Shown here: piece by piece, positions 34,630-46,277 of the stretch
How positions within the stretch are numbered: the first letter of the stretch is position 1
Layout: each line of letters opens with the position of its first letter
The notes under the pieces: model-generated
The model's input: only the letters and a program-made list of their open reading frames with translations
What the model was told of the DNA's origin: nothing
Database searches by the model: none
Program-made: the position numbers and the translations under genes
Source: Gnetum montanum
Taxonomy: Eukaryota > Streptophyta > Gnetopsida > Gnetales > Gnetaceae
DNA length: 64,000 nt
NCBI GenBank assembly: GCA_015680685.1
Contig: MNCI01014439.1
Location: forward strand, 62,609-126,608
Direction: 5' to 3'

Positions 34630-35230
34630 TGCGCTCGTCCTAGAATCATGATGGTAAACTGATACCACAGCTCATCCTAGCATCATGACAGTAAACTGAT
34701 ACCACAGCTTGTCCTAGCATCATGACGGTAAACTGATACCACAACTCGTCCTGGCATCATGACGGTAAACTGATACCAAATCTCGTCCTGGCATCATGAC
34801 GGTAAACTGATACCACAGCTCGTCCTGGCATCATGATGGTAAACTGATATCACAGCTCATCCCGGCATCATGACGGTAAACTGATACCACAACTCGTCTT
34901 GGCATCATGACGGTAAACTGATATCACACCTCGTCCTGGCATCATGACGGTAAACTGATACCACAGCTTGTCCTGGCATCATGACAGTAAACTGATACCA
35001 CATAATGTCCCCAATGACAATAAACTAGCACCCATCTGGTACGACATTAAACTACCACAGTCTCACTCACCAGAGTTCGCTAAGACTATAAACTGGTTCT
35101 CCTCTTCACGGTCCGTCAAGACTAGAAACTAGCAATGTACCGTCTACCACGACGCTAAATGGGTAATGTCCAACGGGTCATGACATAAAACTAAGCCATA
35201 ATAGTCCACTACAACTATAAAATAGCAACT
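34630..35230. repeat. Minisatellite block M3 of Tat-A
   Basis: About ten units of 37-38 bp around CTGGCATCATGACGGTAAAC followed by TGATACCACAGCTCGTC (to about 35000), then degenerate units that keep ACNATAAACTA. It lies directly after the pol stop codon. The unit contains the same TAAACT core as M1 and M2. Confidence 0.92.
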
Positions 35231-36340
35231 TCATCCCTAGCCTCCTGGTCCACAGCTACATTCAAACTTCATCAAAGCCACTGCCTTGCTCGCCATCAGT
35301 CGATCCTAATAACATGGCCTCCATTCATATACAGTGCCTGCAATCTCCTCTGGTGACTTTGCTTCATCAATAGCTATTCAATTCTAAGCTTGCTTACTCA
35401 TGCCTGGTTTTCTTGTCTTCTTAGAGTTGTGCTTGCAGGATGACACTCAGATATGTTTGTGCAAGAATGCACTTCGTCACAGTAGCAAGGTAAGACGTTG
35501 TTCACAATACACATGGAAAGACTAATCAAACCATTCACTAGTACATCTTACGTTACATATTCAACCTATCCTTTATCGTATTCTACTCAGTTATGTCCCG
35601 AACACACCCAGTATAGCCTGAAATATTGAACACAGTGTTGCACACTATAACACATTTAAGCAGTTGCAACCCACAACATAGCACTTGAGCATGCACATAA
35701 AACAAGGTTAAACGCCAAAAAAAAATAGCCCTTCCCATACAAGACCTCGACTAGAAGGTAGCTGTCTCGAAAGAAAATTCACATGTCTCAAATGATCAAG
35801 TAGCATCTCGTTGCGGGGCTTTGGCTCCCTGCCAATAGGTTCCCTATTAAACACTAAACAAAGGGCTTGTTCCTCCAAAGAACACAACACGTCATCACGT
35901 GGATTTGGTTGCGCCAACAAGCCCTCTTAAACACTAAACAAAGGCCTTGTTCCTCCAAAGAACACAACACATCATCACGTGGATTTGGTTGCGCCAACAA
36001 GTCCTCTTAAACACTAAACAAAGACCTTGTTCTTCCAAAGGACACACCTCTCATGTCTTGATGCCAAGTCTGCCAAACAATGGCTATTGACAAGGATCAG
36101 CATGAACCGTATACACACCAGAACATCCCCTTTGTTGTGCATAATCCTTGAATCCGTTCCCAATCCCCACAATTTCCATTTGCCCATCTATCTACAAACT
36201 TCATTTTTTCCAATCCCATGTGCTACTGAACACGATGCGATGACATATGGCCAAGTGTTGAAGGACAATGCTACTAAGTTTCTTGTGGTGTTTTGTACTT
36301 CTTTGTCGACACCTCTCAGGTCGATTCCTCCAAGTGTTAA
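35231..36340 (+). repeat. Tat-A 3' untranslated region with an 80-bp triplication
   Basis: Mostly featureless. From about 35848 to 36045 a unit of about 80 bp (AAACACTAAACAAAGGCCTT, then GTTGCGCCAACAAG) occurs two and a half times, nearly identical. From about 36270 the sequence is homologous to the polypurine-side region of Tat-B (reverse complement of about 57322-57395). Confidence 0.75.
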
Positions 36341-36354
36341 CAAAGAGGGACCAA
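36341..36354 (+). promoter_or_regulatory. Tat-A polypurine tract
   Basis: CAAAGAGGGACCAA directly precedes the TGAAACACC start of the 3' LTR. Tat-B has CAAAGAGGGGCCAA at the same place. Confidence 0.85.
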
Positions 36355-37890
36355 TGAAACACCATAAAATTTTGAGCTTATTACCTCTCCAACAAGAGTC
36401 AAGCTAAGTCATGATATCCCCCATGCATGACCGAAGCTTGACGGCCCCACAGACAGCTTCAGGCAGAGTCGAACTCAACGAAAAATGGTTCTCTAGAACT
36501 CGCCGGCGACCACGCCAACATCTGGAATCAAACGTGGCAACTTCGGAGTTCAAGATACTTGGTTTTCACTAAGTATGCAGCGTACACGCCCAGCGTATAC
36601 GCCCAGCATACATGCCCAGCATACACGTCCAGCGTATACGCCTAGCATACATGTCCAGCGTGCACGCCCAATATGTACACCTCACATGTATGTCCACCAC
36701 CAACATATACGCCCAACATGGAATTCCAAAGATGGTATGGAAACGGCACTTCAGAGCAAAGCATCAACTCACAGGCACAATGCAATTGGTAGGCAACATC
36801 ACAGGGGCTAGAAAATTGAATTTTCAGGCTTGACATCAGGCACTTCGATGTTCATACGCTGAACATGAACACCCTGCATGCCTAGCGTGTACGCCCAGTG
36901 TATACGAGCATCCTATACGCCCAGCGTATAAGCCCAGTGTATACGCCCAGTATACAGTGTGTACGCCAAGTGTGTGGCACAATGTATACCAATCAAAGCC
37001 CTCCAGAACCATATCAGATCAGAGCCAACCGAGTTAAACATCCAAATGCAACATTCTCATGACATTCTCATGACTTCTATTGTTTTAGTCAAGTCTGTAT
37101 GCCAGGTTCATACACCCAGCGTGTATACGCCAGCATCTAGCACTGTACGCTGGCTTACAGTGGTATACGCTGGCGTACAGCACGTTGTACATTTGTCAAA
37201 GTTCATTCTTTTGCACTCGGTCAACGCGCCACATTTCACCCAACCTGAGAGTCCAGCACTCCACAACCAATCATTCCCTCTCAGACCTGAGTCTAACGTC
37301 AAAACCTGTATAAAAACCCTAATTTTTGACCAGATCCAGGTTCAAAAAATTGGAAAGATCTTGGCAAAAATCGGGGGCAAACGAGACTAAGCAAATCCTG
37401 ACTCCTACATCCTATACGCTGTACTTCAACCCTGCACGCTGAACATACAACCTTCATGCTGTGCTTGCAGCTAAATTCAGCAAAACGTCATCCCACTACA
37501 TCTACTGGAGCTTTCTATCCACCTTGTGTCGGATCCACAACTATGTTAAGACCGGTGCATTGTAACTTCTATTTTGCAATAATGTTGCCACATTCTTTGC
37601 TAAGATTCATTACCATTTTTCGTTTGTTTCTTGTATGCTTATAGTTTACATTCCTGCACATTTACGCTCATTTTTACGTTAGTTACTCTATTTACATATA
37701 ACCCAGCATACGGTATATCGGTGTACGCTCAGGAAAATCCTTGTCTGATCTGCGTGCAGACCACTCAAGGTAGTTTGCCTTAGTTGATGCTAGCTTGCCC
37801 TCAAGAGAAGGTAGGGTCTTCTGTGCTTGCCCAGGGATCTCCTGGTTTCTGTTTCATTCCAGTCGAAGATCGATGATTTTGGACAGTACG
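36355..37890 (+). repeat. Tat-A 3' LTR
   Basis: 1536 bp, the same length as the 5' LTR, with scattered substitutions. TATA box TATAAAAA at 37309-37316. The final CA has become CG. The following five bases ATGGG match the left flank TTGGG except for one base. Confidence 0.92.
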
Positions 37891-37895
37891 ATGGG

Positions 37896-38263
37896 GATGT
37901 GCCACAAACCCAGTTTAAGGTCTTGGTAGACCATGTGCTCATTTAAGGTCCCAGCAGACCGCTATGCTGGTTTAAAGTCCCAGCAGACTGTATGTGCTGG
38001 TTTAAGGTCCCAGCAGACCATGTGTCCTAGTTTAACCTCATAGCAGACTATCTGTGCTAGTTTTACATCATAGCGGACATTTTTTCTAGTTTTACGTCAT
38101 GGCGGATGATCTGTGCTAGTTTAACATCTAGCGGACGTTGGTGTAGCTATGTCAGTTTAATGTTGTAGCGGACGTTTGCTCACCTTTGCCAGCTTTATGT
38201 CGTAGCAGATGTTTTATGCTAGTTTTATGTCGTAGTGGATGATCACTTGTCTACTCTATGTGC
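37896..38263. repeat. Minisatellite block M3 of Tat-B (copy B2)
   Basis: Seven to eight units around TGCTGGTTTAAGGTCCCAGCAGACC, then CTAGTTTTACGTCATAGCGGA, 28-40 bp each. It follows the pol stop codon on the minus strand. Copy B3 has the same block at 58685-59035. Confidence 0.9.
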
Positions 38264-38971
38264 TTAGATGCAGTACAACTTGAGGTATTAGTGATTCACC
38301 AAGTTGGCGAACTCGTTGCCGTCCATGTCCACTAGCTTGAATGCTCCATTCCCAAAGGCTTTGGTGACCACGTATGGGCCTTCCCAATTGGCTGAGAATT
38401 TTCTCACATGCTCACAGAAGAGCTTGAGAATGAGGTCTCCCTTCTATATTGGTCGTTGATGTGGGTCTGCATGGTATTTTTGCTATTTCTTGCTCTGGTG
38501 GTGCTTTATGTGACTCAAGGTTTGCGTATGCTCTTCCTCTATTGAGTCAAGGTCGATAATCCTTGACTCATTATTCTGGGCTTCGTTCACAACATCATAT
38601 AGGATCATCTGGAGTGATGGTACCTACAACTCAGGAGGAAACACAGCTTTAGATCCATAAATAAGACTGTAAGGAGTCTTACTCATCGCGGTCTTGCATG
38701 TCATCCTGTAGGCCCATAAGACATAGAGGATTTTCTCATGCCACTACCTCTTGCTATTGCTAAGCATCCTTTTCAGCAAGTTGATGATGGACTTATTTGT
38801 AGCCTCCACTTGAGGAGAATGATTTCCTAATGCCCAGATTCCTATAGAAGGTTTGGGTTTCTGTACTACTGAATTGTGGTCCATTATCATTTACAATAGT
38901 CATTAGAAGCCCAAACCTTGTCACAATGTTATCCAAGATGAAGTGGAAAACCTACTAAGATGTCATCTTAC
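38264..38971 (-). pseudogene. pol: Tat-B integrase C-terminal part (copy B2)
   Basis: Read on the minus strand from the solo LTR at 38972. The catalytic Asp is intact in NDNGPQF (about 38900), unlike in copy B3. The core remainder, a VEATNK-type region, and the GPY module (NWEGPYVVTKAFGNGAF, about 38390-38335) follow. The frame ends at 38264, shortly after an extra stop in the last residues (LVNH*YLKLYCI). Several frameshifts and a short deletion in the core relative to copy B3 are present. The N-terminal part continues on the other side of the solo LTR at 41853. Confidence 0.75.
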
Positions 38972-41847
38972 TGTTGGCGACCGTTTGGGACGCGACCGCC
39001 AACGAGTCTCCTTGAACAAGATTTAGATGCCTGCTAGTCTTTGGCAATACCAAGGCCCAGATACCTCCAGATAAACTCAATAGTTAATGTGAGTATGTGT
39101 GTGTGCTGTTGCGGCGTGAAGTTGTGAGAAATATAACAATTGCGTTGCATGTAAACTACAAATGACTTACTTTAAAGAGATTCAGCCAACTTTGCCAAGT
39201 ACTGTGAGTTGTTGAAAATTTCCTATTTTTTTTAATTGCCTAGTCTACGTGGTCCTTATAATATCTACTTGTAACAAATAAAAATTTGCAAAAACATTTG
39301 AGCACAACTCCGCAATCTACTCCTAATTTTCCCTAGAGAAAGAGATAGTTCCACAAGAAAACTAGAAATAGAGCAAGATTCGATGGAAATAAGCAGAAAA
39401 GAAAGAAAGTAGATTTGTGTAGACCTCAAATATTTAAACAAGGTAAAATGATACGAGTAAACACTTTGCAATAAAGCTATCCCAAATTCAATATCTACGA
39501 ATTGTTCAAACTTCCAAGGCTCAAACAAGCAATATCTTCAAGACAATCCTATTATGCTGCCAAAAATTGCTGCGTAAACTACCACGTACGAGACTCCATT
39601 TTGACTAGATAATAGATGTCAATGATTGCATCCAAACATAACCTTTAAAAGACTTGACAATTTCTGATTGAAATACCATGGGAATTCACTTTAAAGATAA
39701 AAAGAAGCTATTCTAGTCCCATCAAAATACCAAAGTTTCTCTGAACCCTCTCGACTACTAGATTGTTCAACGGCGTGACTACAAATAGAGGCTCTCTTAC
39801 AACAATCCCAATAGCAGTTCCCACACGTTGCACAATAATGAAATTTACTACTAAAATGCTCTTAAGGCTTTTAAACACAAGTGCTTCGATGGAAAAATTT
39901 TAATAGAAATTTCTATTGGGCAACAAGAACAGTAAGAGCAATCTAAAAATCCCAAAATTACTTGCCAAGGATGATACTATTTAAACCACTAGCTAAACAA
40001 TTTAAACAAAACAAAAGATGAAATACATAACTCACAGGACCATGACAAAGAGGCTGAAATCTTTACTCTAGCAAGCCATCTTGCAAGCAATCTTCTTTGA
40101 TTTCAAGTGATGATGTATTAGACCCAATGTGATGATCCTCCTTCCCCTCTCCTCCTTGACCCTTGAAGCCTTTTTATAGGGTTCCAAGGTAGGTAGGGAA
40201 GTTACATATTCAAAAATATCTCACCTAACTTCTCTCCTAAGTAACTTGGCCAACCAATAGGAGATTACATGCTAAAATATCCTAGCTAACTTTTCTCCCA
40301 AGTAAGGAGGTTACAACTTACTCATTTAATTATGGTTAGGAGGTTACTCATAAAGTTAGGAGGAATTAATATTTGTACATATTATGAATATTGCGTTTGT
40401 AAGTAATTTGTCTAAAATCCCTAATCTAATTTAATTTAATTTAAATTTTAAATTTTAAATTCTAAGTGTCACTAAGCTCTAAGATTTTATCATAAAAATA
40501 TAATATAATCTCCACCTCATTGGTTGTAGCGGTAGTTGATTTTATTTTTGCATCCCCGATAATTGTAATTAAAATTCGGAATGACCCGAAATATGAGCCC
40601 GAAGGCAAAGCCACCGATCCTGCAACTGATCCAAAATATCTTTTCTGGCCAAAAATCATTACCAGCAACTGCCTTCACAGGAGAAGATAGCCACCGTGTC
40701 AGCAAACGTTGCCGTGTATTACGTACGGATCTATAACTGTTGTAACCTCTGCTTCTTGAAAATGCCTACAAGTTTTGATGAAGATATGATTTGGAAATTT
40801 TAGGCTCTGTAATTTTGGTCATCGTCTTCCAATCACAACCGCACTTGCCCTGTTGCGCTCATCTTCAGCCAAGGGTTTTTCTGGCATGGTTCTGCGCAGG
40901 CTTGCGGCCAGGGTTTCATGCCTTGCTTCACCACCGTCGTCGCCATCGCAGTCGTCGTCACAGTCGTGTCGTGTTGGCACCGTTGCAAACTTAACCCTAC
41001 CGAAAGCCCTAATGATGGAAAATAGATCCACGAATTCTTCCAAGGACGCCCAAAACTCCCATCAAATGCTGAATTTGCATCGGCAACGAAAGAGCCCTCA
41101 TCAATTCTGCAATTATTCTTGCCTAATTTCCCCAATTCTATTGCTGAACCCACCAAATCATTAGTGGAATCCGCGAATAGGGCTACGTTGAGAAAAATTC
41201 TGGAAGGTAAAATGGGCATTTAGCCATCCGGAGCACNGCCCTCATCAATTCTGCAATTATTCTTGCCTAATTTCTCCAATTCTATTGCTGAACCCATCAA
41301 ATCATTAGTGGAATCCGCGAATAGGGCTACGTTGAGAAAAATTCTGGAAGGTAAAATGGGCATTTAGCCATCCGGAGCACATTCAGATGACGATGTTACA
41401 GGTATAATTTTTTTGTTGTGTATGCCTTCCACAGATCCATGCCCAGGAATCCCATGGTTTGCTATATTGCTAACAGCTGCGTGAGTGAGGGTTTTGGGCA
41501 TTTTGCAAAATCACGAGCCTGCAAAAGAGCGTAACACTAAAACATTTGTATTTTTGGAATATTTTTTGCACCGGTAGAGGATGTTTGCTAATGTCTCTGG
41601 AATATCCCAACACCAGTTTCTTTGCCCCAAAATTACACCCATAACAATCTTGTCATCTCATTCAAACTTTGATTTACACCACAAAGTCTTAACAACCGGG
41701 CAATTAAACTTTGATATGCCAATAATAACTTATATAACTTTGATAACTTTTGTAAGTTATTGAAAATTTACCAAAAATAAAACCCATGAGTTTTATTTTT
41801 CAAATCAGGAGTCTTACTGTTCCATAAAATGGCCAAATATGCCAACA
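38972..41847 (-). mobile_element. Solo LTR of a Gyp-E relative, CTTAC target duplications
   Basis: 2876 bp, reverse orientation. The plus strand starts TGTTGGCGACC, matching the reverse complement of the Gyp-E LTR end, and ends ATGGCCAAATATGCCAACA, matching the LTR start. CTTAC flanks both ends (38967-38971 and 41848-41852). Copy B3 shows the unoccupied site near 59780. The R/U5-like half (38972-40430) is clearly related to Gyp-E. The U3 half (about 40430-41810) is different in sequence, so it is a separate subfamily. TATA box TATAAAAA on the minus strand at 40171-40178. Part of the U3 is duplicated around an N (see 41094-41380). Confidence 0.93.
41094..41380. repeat. 143-bp direct duplication separated by a single N
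   Basis: 41094-41236 and 41238-41380 are the same length and differ at only two visible positions. The only ambiguous base in the window, an N at 41237, lies exactly between them. This looks like two contig ends that overlap but were joined instead of merged. Confidence 0.85.
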
Positions 41848-41852
41848 CTTAC

Positions 41853-42470
41853 TTAGGGCGATAGCTTCCACCCACTTAGTAAAGTACTCAGTGACGGTAA
41901 TAATGAAGCTATGCCCTATGGAGGACTTCGATATGATAGGTCCTATGAGGTTTAGTCCCCATTGTTGGAAAGGCCACGTGATCTGCATTGGGTGCAGCTC
42001 TGTAGGTGAAACATGTATGAGATTTACGTATCTCTGGTATGTGTCACATGTCTTGACCTTTGATAGGCAATCATGCTCCATATGGAGTCATTAGTATCCT
42101 AGGCATCTGATTTTCATAGCCATAGACCTAGGTGCTATGTGTCTGTCACATAGTCTCTCATGTACTTCATTAATCACCTTCTGCGCTTGCTCCTCATCCA
42201 CGCATGCCAGAAATATCCCGTCATAGGAACACTTGCACAGGGTGTCATTTCCCATGAGCATATATTACCAGGCACACCTGCAGATCACATCTCTCTAAGT
42301 AGATGTCATTCTTCTTGGGGGTTCATCGTGTTGTAAGTAGGCTTTAAAGTTAGCATACCACTCCTAGGTATCTACAGCACTGATAGAGGCCGCGTTCCCC
42401 ACCTAAGTGATAGGCTTAGTACATACGACAATCAAAGTTGGCAGACTTGAAAATGAGTGTGGTGAAATAT
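41853..42470 (-). pseudogene. pol: Tat-B integrase N-terminal and start of core (copy B2)
   Basis: Minus-strand frame carrying the zinc-binding part (TCDTYQ, where copy B3 keeps TCNTCQ, so a Cys is lost) and the core start WGLNLIGPI, where the first catalytic Asp is replaced by Asn (copy B3 has LDLIGPI). TEYFTKWVEAI follows, then the frame is cut by the solo LTR at 41852. Several stops lie between about 42100 and 42440. Confidence 0.75.
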
Positions 42471-42860
42471 TTAGTGCAGGGTGGCTAAGGCATCTACTAT
42501 GGTGTTCTTATTACGTGGCACATGTTTCACATCTGGAGTTGCAAACTGTTTGAGTAGGATTTTTGCTAGGCTACAATGGGGTTGCAAATGAATAGCTTTG
42601 CAGGCATAGAACTTGGTGATTTGATTCACAACTAGTTGTGAATCATCGCGAATCACTAGGTGTTTTATGTATAGTGTTTGGGTAGCTGAGAGGCCTCTAA
42701 GTAGCCCCTCGTACTCTACCACGTTGTTGGTGCAGGGGAAAGAAAAATGATAAGCAAACGGCTGCATTTCCCTAGAGGGAAACATAATAACGGTAGCTAC
42801 ACTACCTCCTTGGGTGATCAAGGTGCCATCAAAGTAAAAAGTAGCTTCCAAGTGTGATGG
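42471..42860 (-). pseudogene. pol: Tat-B second RNase H (copy B2)
   Basis: Archaeal-type RNase H. The domain itself is open for 126 codons (42851-42474). Acidic residues are retained in YFDGTL, VVEYEGL, RDDSQLV and TIVDALA. The order native RNase H then second RNase H then integrase is typical of Tat elements. Confidence 0.8.
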
Positions 42861-43421
42861 GACAGCGTTGATAGTGCTAACATGCTCGTCTGGGAATTCG
42901 GGATCTATGGTTGCCTAGTGGTCGAAGGGTGAGGTCGTAAGTTGCGTCGATATGGCTTGACCCTTCATTGACAATTGGCTCACATAATGCAAATAAAACT
43001 CTACAGTTACTGCTTTCCATCAGGCTATCCTGCTACTTTCATATAGGTTTTTAGTGATAGCCCATAGTATGTTGTTTTTGCAAATAATATTAATTGTACT
43101 ACGGAATAGGTAATGCCTCCACTTCTTTAATGCAAATGCTAAGGTAAGGTAATTCCTCTCGACCTTGTTGAATTTTGCATCATGCATTATTAATGCATGA
43201 CTCAAATAATACATTGGTATCTCAGATCCATCGTCTCATTTCTGACATAATAGTGCTGCGATACATGTGTTGGAGGTGGTAAGGTAGATGAAGAAAGGCC
43301 TATCCCTTTGTGGCGGATGCATAGTTGGGAGGTGCAGAAGCTCTTTTTTCAATTCATCGAAGGCTTTTTGACATTGAGTCATCCATTCAAAGTTAACCCA
43401 TTTCTTTAGAAGATATTGCAT
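42861..43421 (-). pseudogene. pol: Tat-B native RNase H and linker (copy B2)
   Basis: Minus-strand pol frame with FIYLTTSNTCIAALLCQK, MYYLSHALIMHDAK and LKKWRHYLFRS, the standard order of Ty3/gypsy RNase H, followed by a linker to the second RNase H. Stops occur near 43020, 43220 and in the linker. Confidence 0.8.
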
Positions 43422-44175
43422 GCGGTGTAACTTGTTAGTTAACTTTGCTATGAACCTTTAGATGAATTGTATCCTACCTTGCAAACCACACAATTCCTTA
43501 AGATTTGTAGGAGGTTCTAGGTTGACGATGGCCTGAAATTTGTCAGGGTTCACCTGTATTCTAGCCTCTGATACTACAAACCCTAACATGCATCCAATTT
43601 TCACCCCGAAGACACACTTCTTAGGATTAAGGTCTAGATCATGAATTTCACATCACTTGAGGACTACCCCTAGATCACGTGGGTGATCAACGGCCTCTTT
43701 GAACTTGACCGCTATATCATCCATGTAGTCGTTTAGTGTTTCTAAGTTGTAGTCACTGAAGATGTAGGTCATGGCTCATTGGTAGGTTGCTCCAACGTTC
43801 TTAAGCCCAAAAGGCATCATGGTGTAACAAAAGGTACCCCATGGGGTCATGAAGGTTGTTGTTAGCTGATGCTCTAGGTTGATGCAAATTTGGTTGTAGC
43901 TGAAGAAACCATGCATGAAGGATAGCAGAGTATGACCAGCCATATTTTTGATGAGTTGATTGATGCTTGGAAGTAGAAAATCATCTTTGATCATTGCCTT
44001 GTTCAGATCTTGGAACTCTATACAGATTTGTATTCCTCCCTTTTTCTTAGAAACCACAACGATGTTGGAAACCCATTTCAATTAATCAACTACGTAGATA
44101 AAACCAACTTGGTATAGCTTATTGATTTCATCCCTTATGGCTAGTGCAATTTCTGGTTTAATCTTACAAGCTTTC
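43422..44175 (-). pseudogene. pol: Tat-B reverse transcriptase (copy B2), cut by a solo LTR
   Basis: RT palm and fingers on the minus strand: KKGGIQICIEFQDLN, PSINQLI, FMHGFFSYNQI, TFCYTMMPFGLKN and the catalytic YMDD near 43715. LNPKKCVFGVKIG leads into the thumb. Domain order and frame agree with copy B3. The solo LTR at 44176-45428 separates it from its N-terminal part; subtracting that LTR and one duplication restores the same frame. Confidence 0.85.
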
Positions 44176-45428
44176 TGAAACACCACAAAATTTTGAGCTT
44201 AGTACTTTTCCAACAAGAAGCAGGTCCCTGGGACCCACAGACAACCACGGCTACATCTGGTGTCACACATGGCAACTTCGGAGATCAAGATAATTTTCAC
44301 CATGTATGCAGTGTCAGCGTATACGCCCAGCATATATGATCAAGTTCACATCCACAATGTATATGCCCGACGTATATGCCAGACATACCATAGTGTATAC
44401 GCCCAGCATATACACCAGACATTCCCGGCATGTACACCCAGCGTATACACCTAGCGTACACGCCTCACATGTACGCCCAGCAGGTTCAACCGATGCATAT
44501 ACTTGGCATGTAATCCCTGAAGACAGCATGGAAACAGCACTGTAGAACAAGACTTGGTACAAGCCAGCATCCACAACGTATACGCCTAGCTTCCACAGCG
44601 TATACGCCTAGCATCCACAGCGTATACGCCCAGCACATCTAGCGTATACGTCTAGCGTATATGCTCGACAAATGTAACATATTGTACACTTGTAAATTTT
44701 ATGCTTTTGCACCCTATTAACGCACCACATGTCCCCCAACCCGAGTTTGACGTCAAAACCTGTATAAAAGCCCGAATTTTTACGAGAACCAGACCTTTTT
44801 GGAAAAATTCTGGAGAAAACCAAAGAGCAGAGACATTGAGAACCAGAGCAGAAAACCATTTACACTGGACAACCCTGTACGCTGAGCATACAGCCTCTAC
44901 GCTCTGCCTACAGTGCGAACTAGCCCACAGCCATCCCTACATCCATCGGGGCTTTTCGTCTGCCTTGTGTCAATCCACAACTGCGTTAGATCGGTGCATC
45001 GTACTCTCACTCTGTAATGCCATTGTTACATTTTATTCTCAAAATTGTTTCCAGTTCACACTAATTACCACACGTATTCTGTTTACGCTTTCTTTACGTT
45101 TACGCTCTGTTTACACTGTTTTCGTCCCATTTACATCCTGTTTATGCTATTTTCGCCCTGTTCATGTTGTTTATGCCCTATTTACGCTAGTTACGCTGTT
45201 TATGCCCCATTTTATGCTTGTTGCGCCGTTTACGTATAACCCATCATATCGCACTTCGATGTACGTTTGGGGAAATCCTTGTCTGATCCACGTGCGGACC
45301 ACCCAAGGTACTCTACCTTCATCCATTCCAGCTTGTCCTCAAGTGAAGGTAGGGTCTTCTGTGCGTGTCCTGTGATCTCATGGTCTCTGTTTCCTTCCAG
45401 CCGAAGACCGACGATTTTGGACGGTACA
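44176..45428 (+). mobile_element. Solo LTR of the Tat-A family, CTTTC target duplications
   Basis: 1253 bp, TGAAACACCACAAAATTTTG to TTTTGGACGGTACA, with TATA box TATAAAAG at 44763-44770. CTTTC flanks both ends (44171-44175, 45429-45433). Copy B3 shows the empty site near 62100. Repeats of the CAGCGTATACGCC type occur at about 44300-44480 and 44575-44665. A run of GTTTACGCT/GTTTATGCC units lies at about 45075-45235. It is about 280 bp shorter than the Tat-A LTRs. Confidence 0.95.
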
Positions 45429-45433
45429 CTTTC

Positions 45434-45873
45434 TACTTGACTGCCTTCATGCACGGGTCTAGGATGATGTTGTGTTGTATCGGTCTCAGATCTAAACCTA
45501 GCATGTCATTGTATGACCATGCGAAGAATTTGATGTTCTCTTATAGGATTTTGCCCATACCTTCAGGTGTCTGCGCATCTAAGAGGGAACTAAGTTTCAA
45601 CGTTTTTACTTCCCCCTTGGATGTGGTCATAGGCATCTTGATGAGAGGGTCCTCAGTTACATTCTTGGCCTATAGATCTAGGGTTCGGACCAGATGCTCA
45701 GGCCAGTCTAGGGATGTTTCTAAGGATGTCATGGTGCTATATGTGATTGATTCCCAGTCGATTAGATCTGGGTTCAATTATCTTGCAAGCTTGCCATGTG
45801 GACCAGCTAAAGCTAACGGCATGGAGAGATCGCGATGGATTTCCAAATTTTTTTTCAACCAGTTTAAAGTCAT
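45434..45873 (-). pseudogene. pol: Tat-B pol N-terminal part (copy B2)
   Basis: From ATG 45873 on the minus strand: MTLNWLKKNLEIHRDLSMPL, then LDLIDWES-like and EVKTLKLSSLL segments, ending near NIILDPCMKAV at the solo LTR. It corresponds to the region before the RT fingers in copy B3 (62546-62100) and in Tat-A (31163-31576). At least three stops are present. Confidence 0.75.
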
Positions 45874-45924
45874 GGATGATTGCTAAGGCATGGGGATGAA
45901 AAAAAGAAAAATTGTAAAAGCGTA

Positions 45925-46080
45925 GAACTATTGATGTGAGAACACCGCTATGCCAAGATTGCTTGTTTAAGGTCTTTCCAGATCGATAATGTTGTAACAA
46001 CGTTAAGATTTCTAGTTTAAGCTTTGTACAGACCAGTAAGGTCACAGCTATGCCAAGATTTCTAGTTTAAGGTCTTTTTG
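45925..46080. repeat. Minisatellite block M2 of Tat-B (copy B2, contracted)
   Basis: Three to four units around GCCAAGATTTCTAGTTTAAGG followed by TCTTTCCAGACCGGTAA-like sequence. The equivalent block in copy B3 (62640-63135) has about ten to eleven units, so copy number varies between copies. Confidence 0.85.
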
Positions 46081-46277
46081 AACTGGTAACTAAAAATATA
46101 TTTTTTTCTGGAAAGAAAATAGTTAGCTCTAAGCGTGCAAAGATCTTTTGCTCAAATCTATCTATTTTAATTGCCAACAGTGCTAAGATGTCGTGGCGAG
46201 CATGCTATGCTACATGGTATACCCTGCATTAAACGCAAAGAGAGAATGGCAAGTTTTCCTTTTCCACCATTATGGCC

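Larger units (their letters stand above)
21384..37890 (+). mobile_element. Tat-A: full-length 16.5 kb Tat/Ogre-type element with an antisense gene
   Basis: Two LTRs of exactly 1536 bp flank the internal region. The flanking five bases are TTGGG (21379-21383) and ATGGG (37891-37895), a duplication with one mismatch. Copy B3 shows the unoccupied site near 58675. The order on the plus strand is primer site, truncated gag, proline-rich linker, protease, minisatellite M1, an eight-exon gene on the minus strand, M2, then RT, RNase H, second RNase H, integrase with GPY module, M3, polypurine tract. Dual RNase H in this order places it in the Tat lineage. The gag N-terminus is deleted and pol contains stops, so it cannot move by itself. 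Confidence 0.93.

Noticed and set aside
34630-35000. Regularly spaced repeats resembling a CRISPR array
   Set aside because: Units are contiguous minisatellite repeats without unique spacers, in a plant retrotransposon.
44701-45375. A 224-codon plus-strand ORF in the solo Tat-A LTR
   Set aside because: It lies inside an LTR, runs over TTTACGCT-type repeats, and is not open in the two full LTRs.
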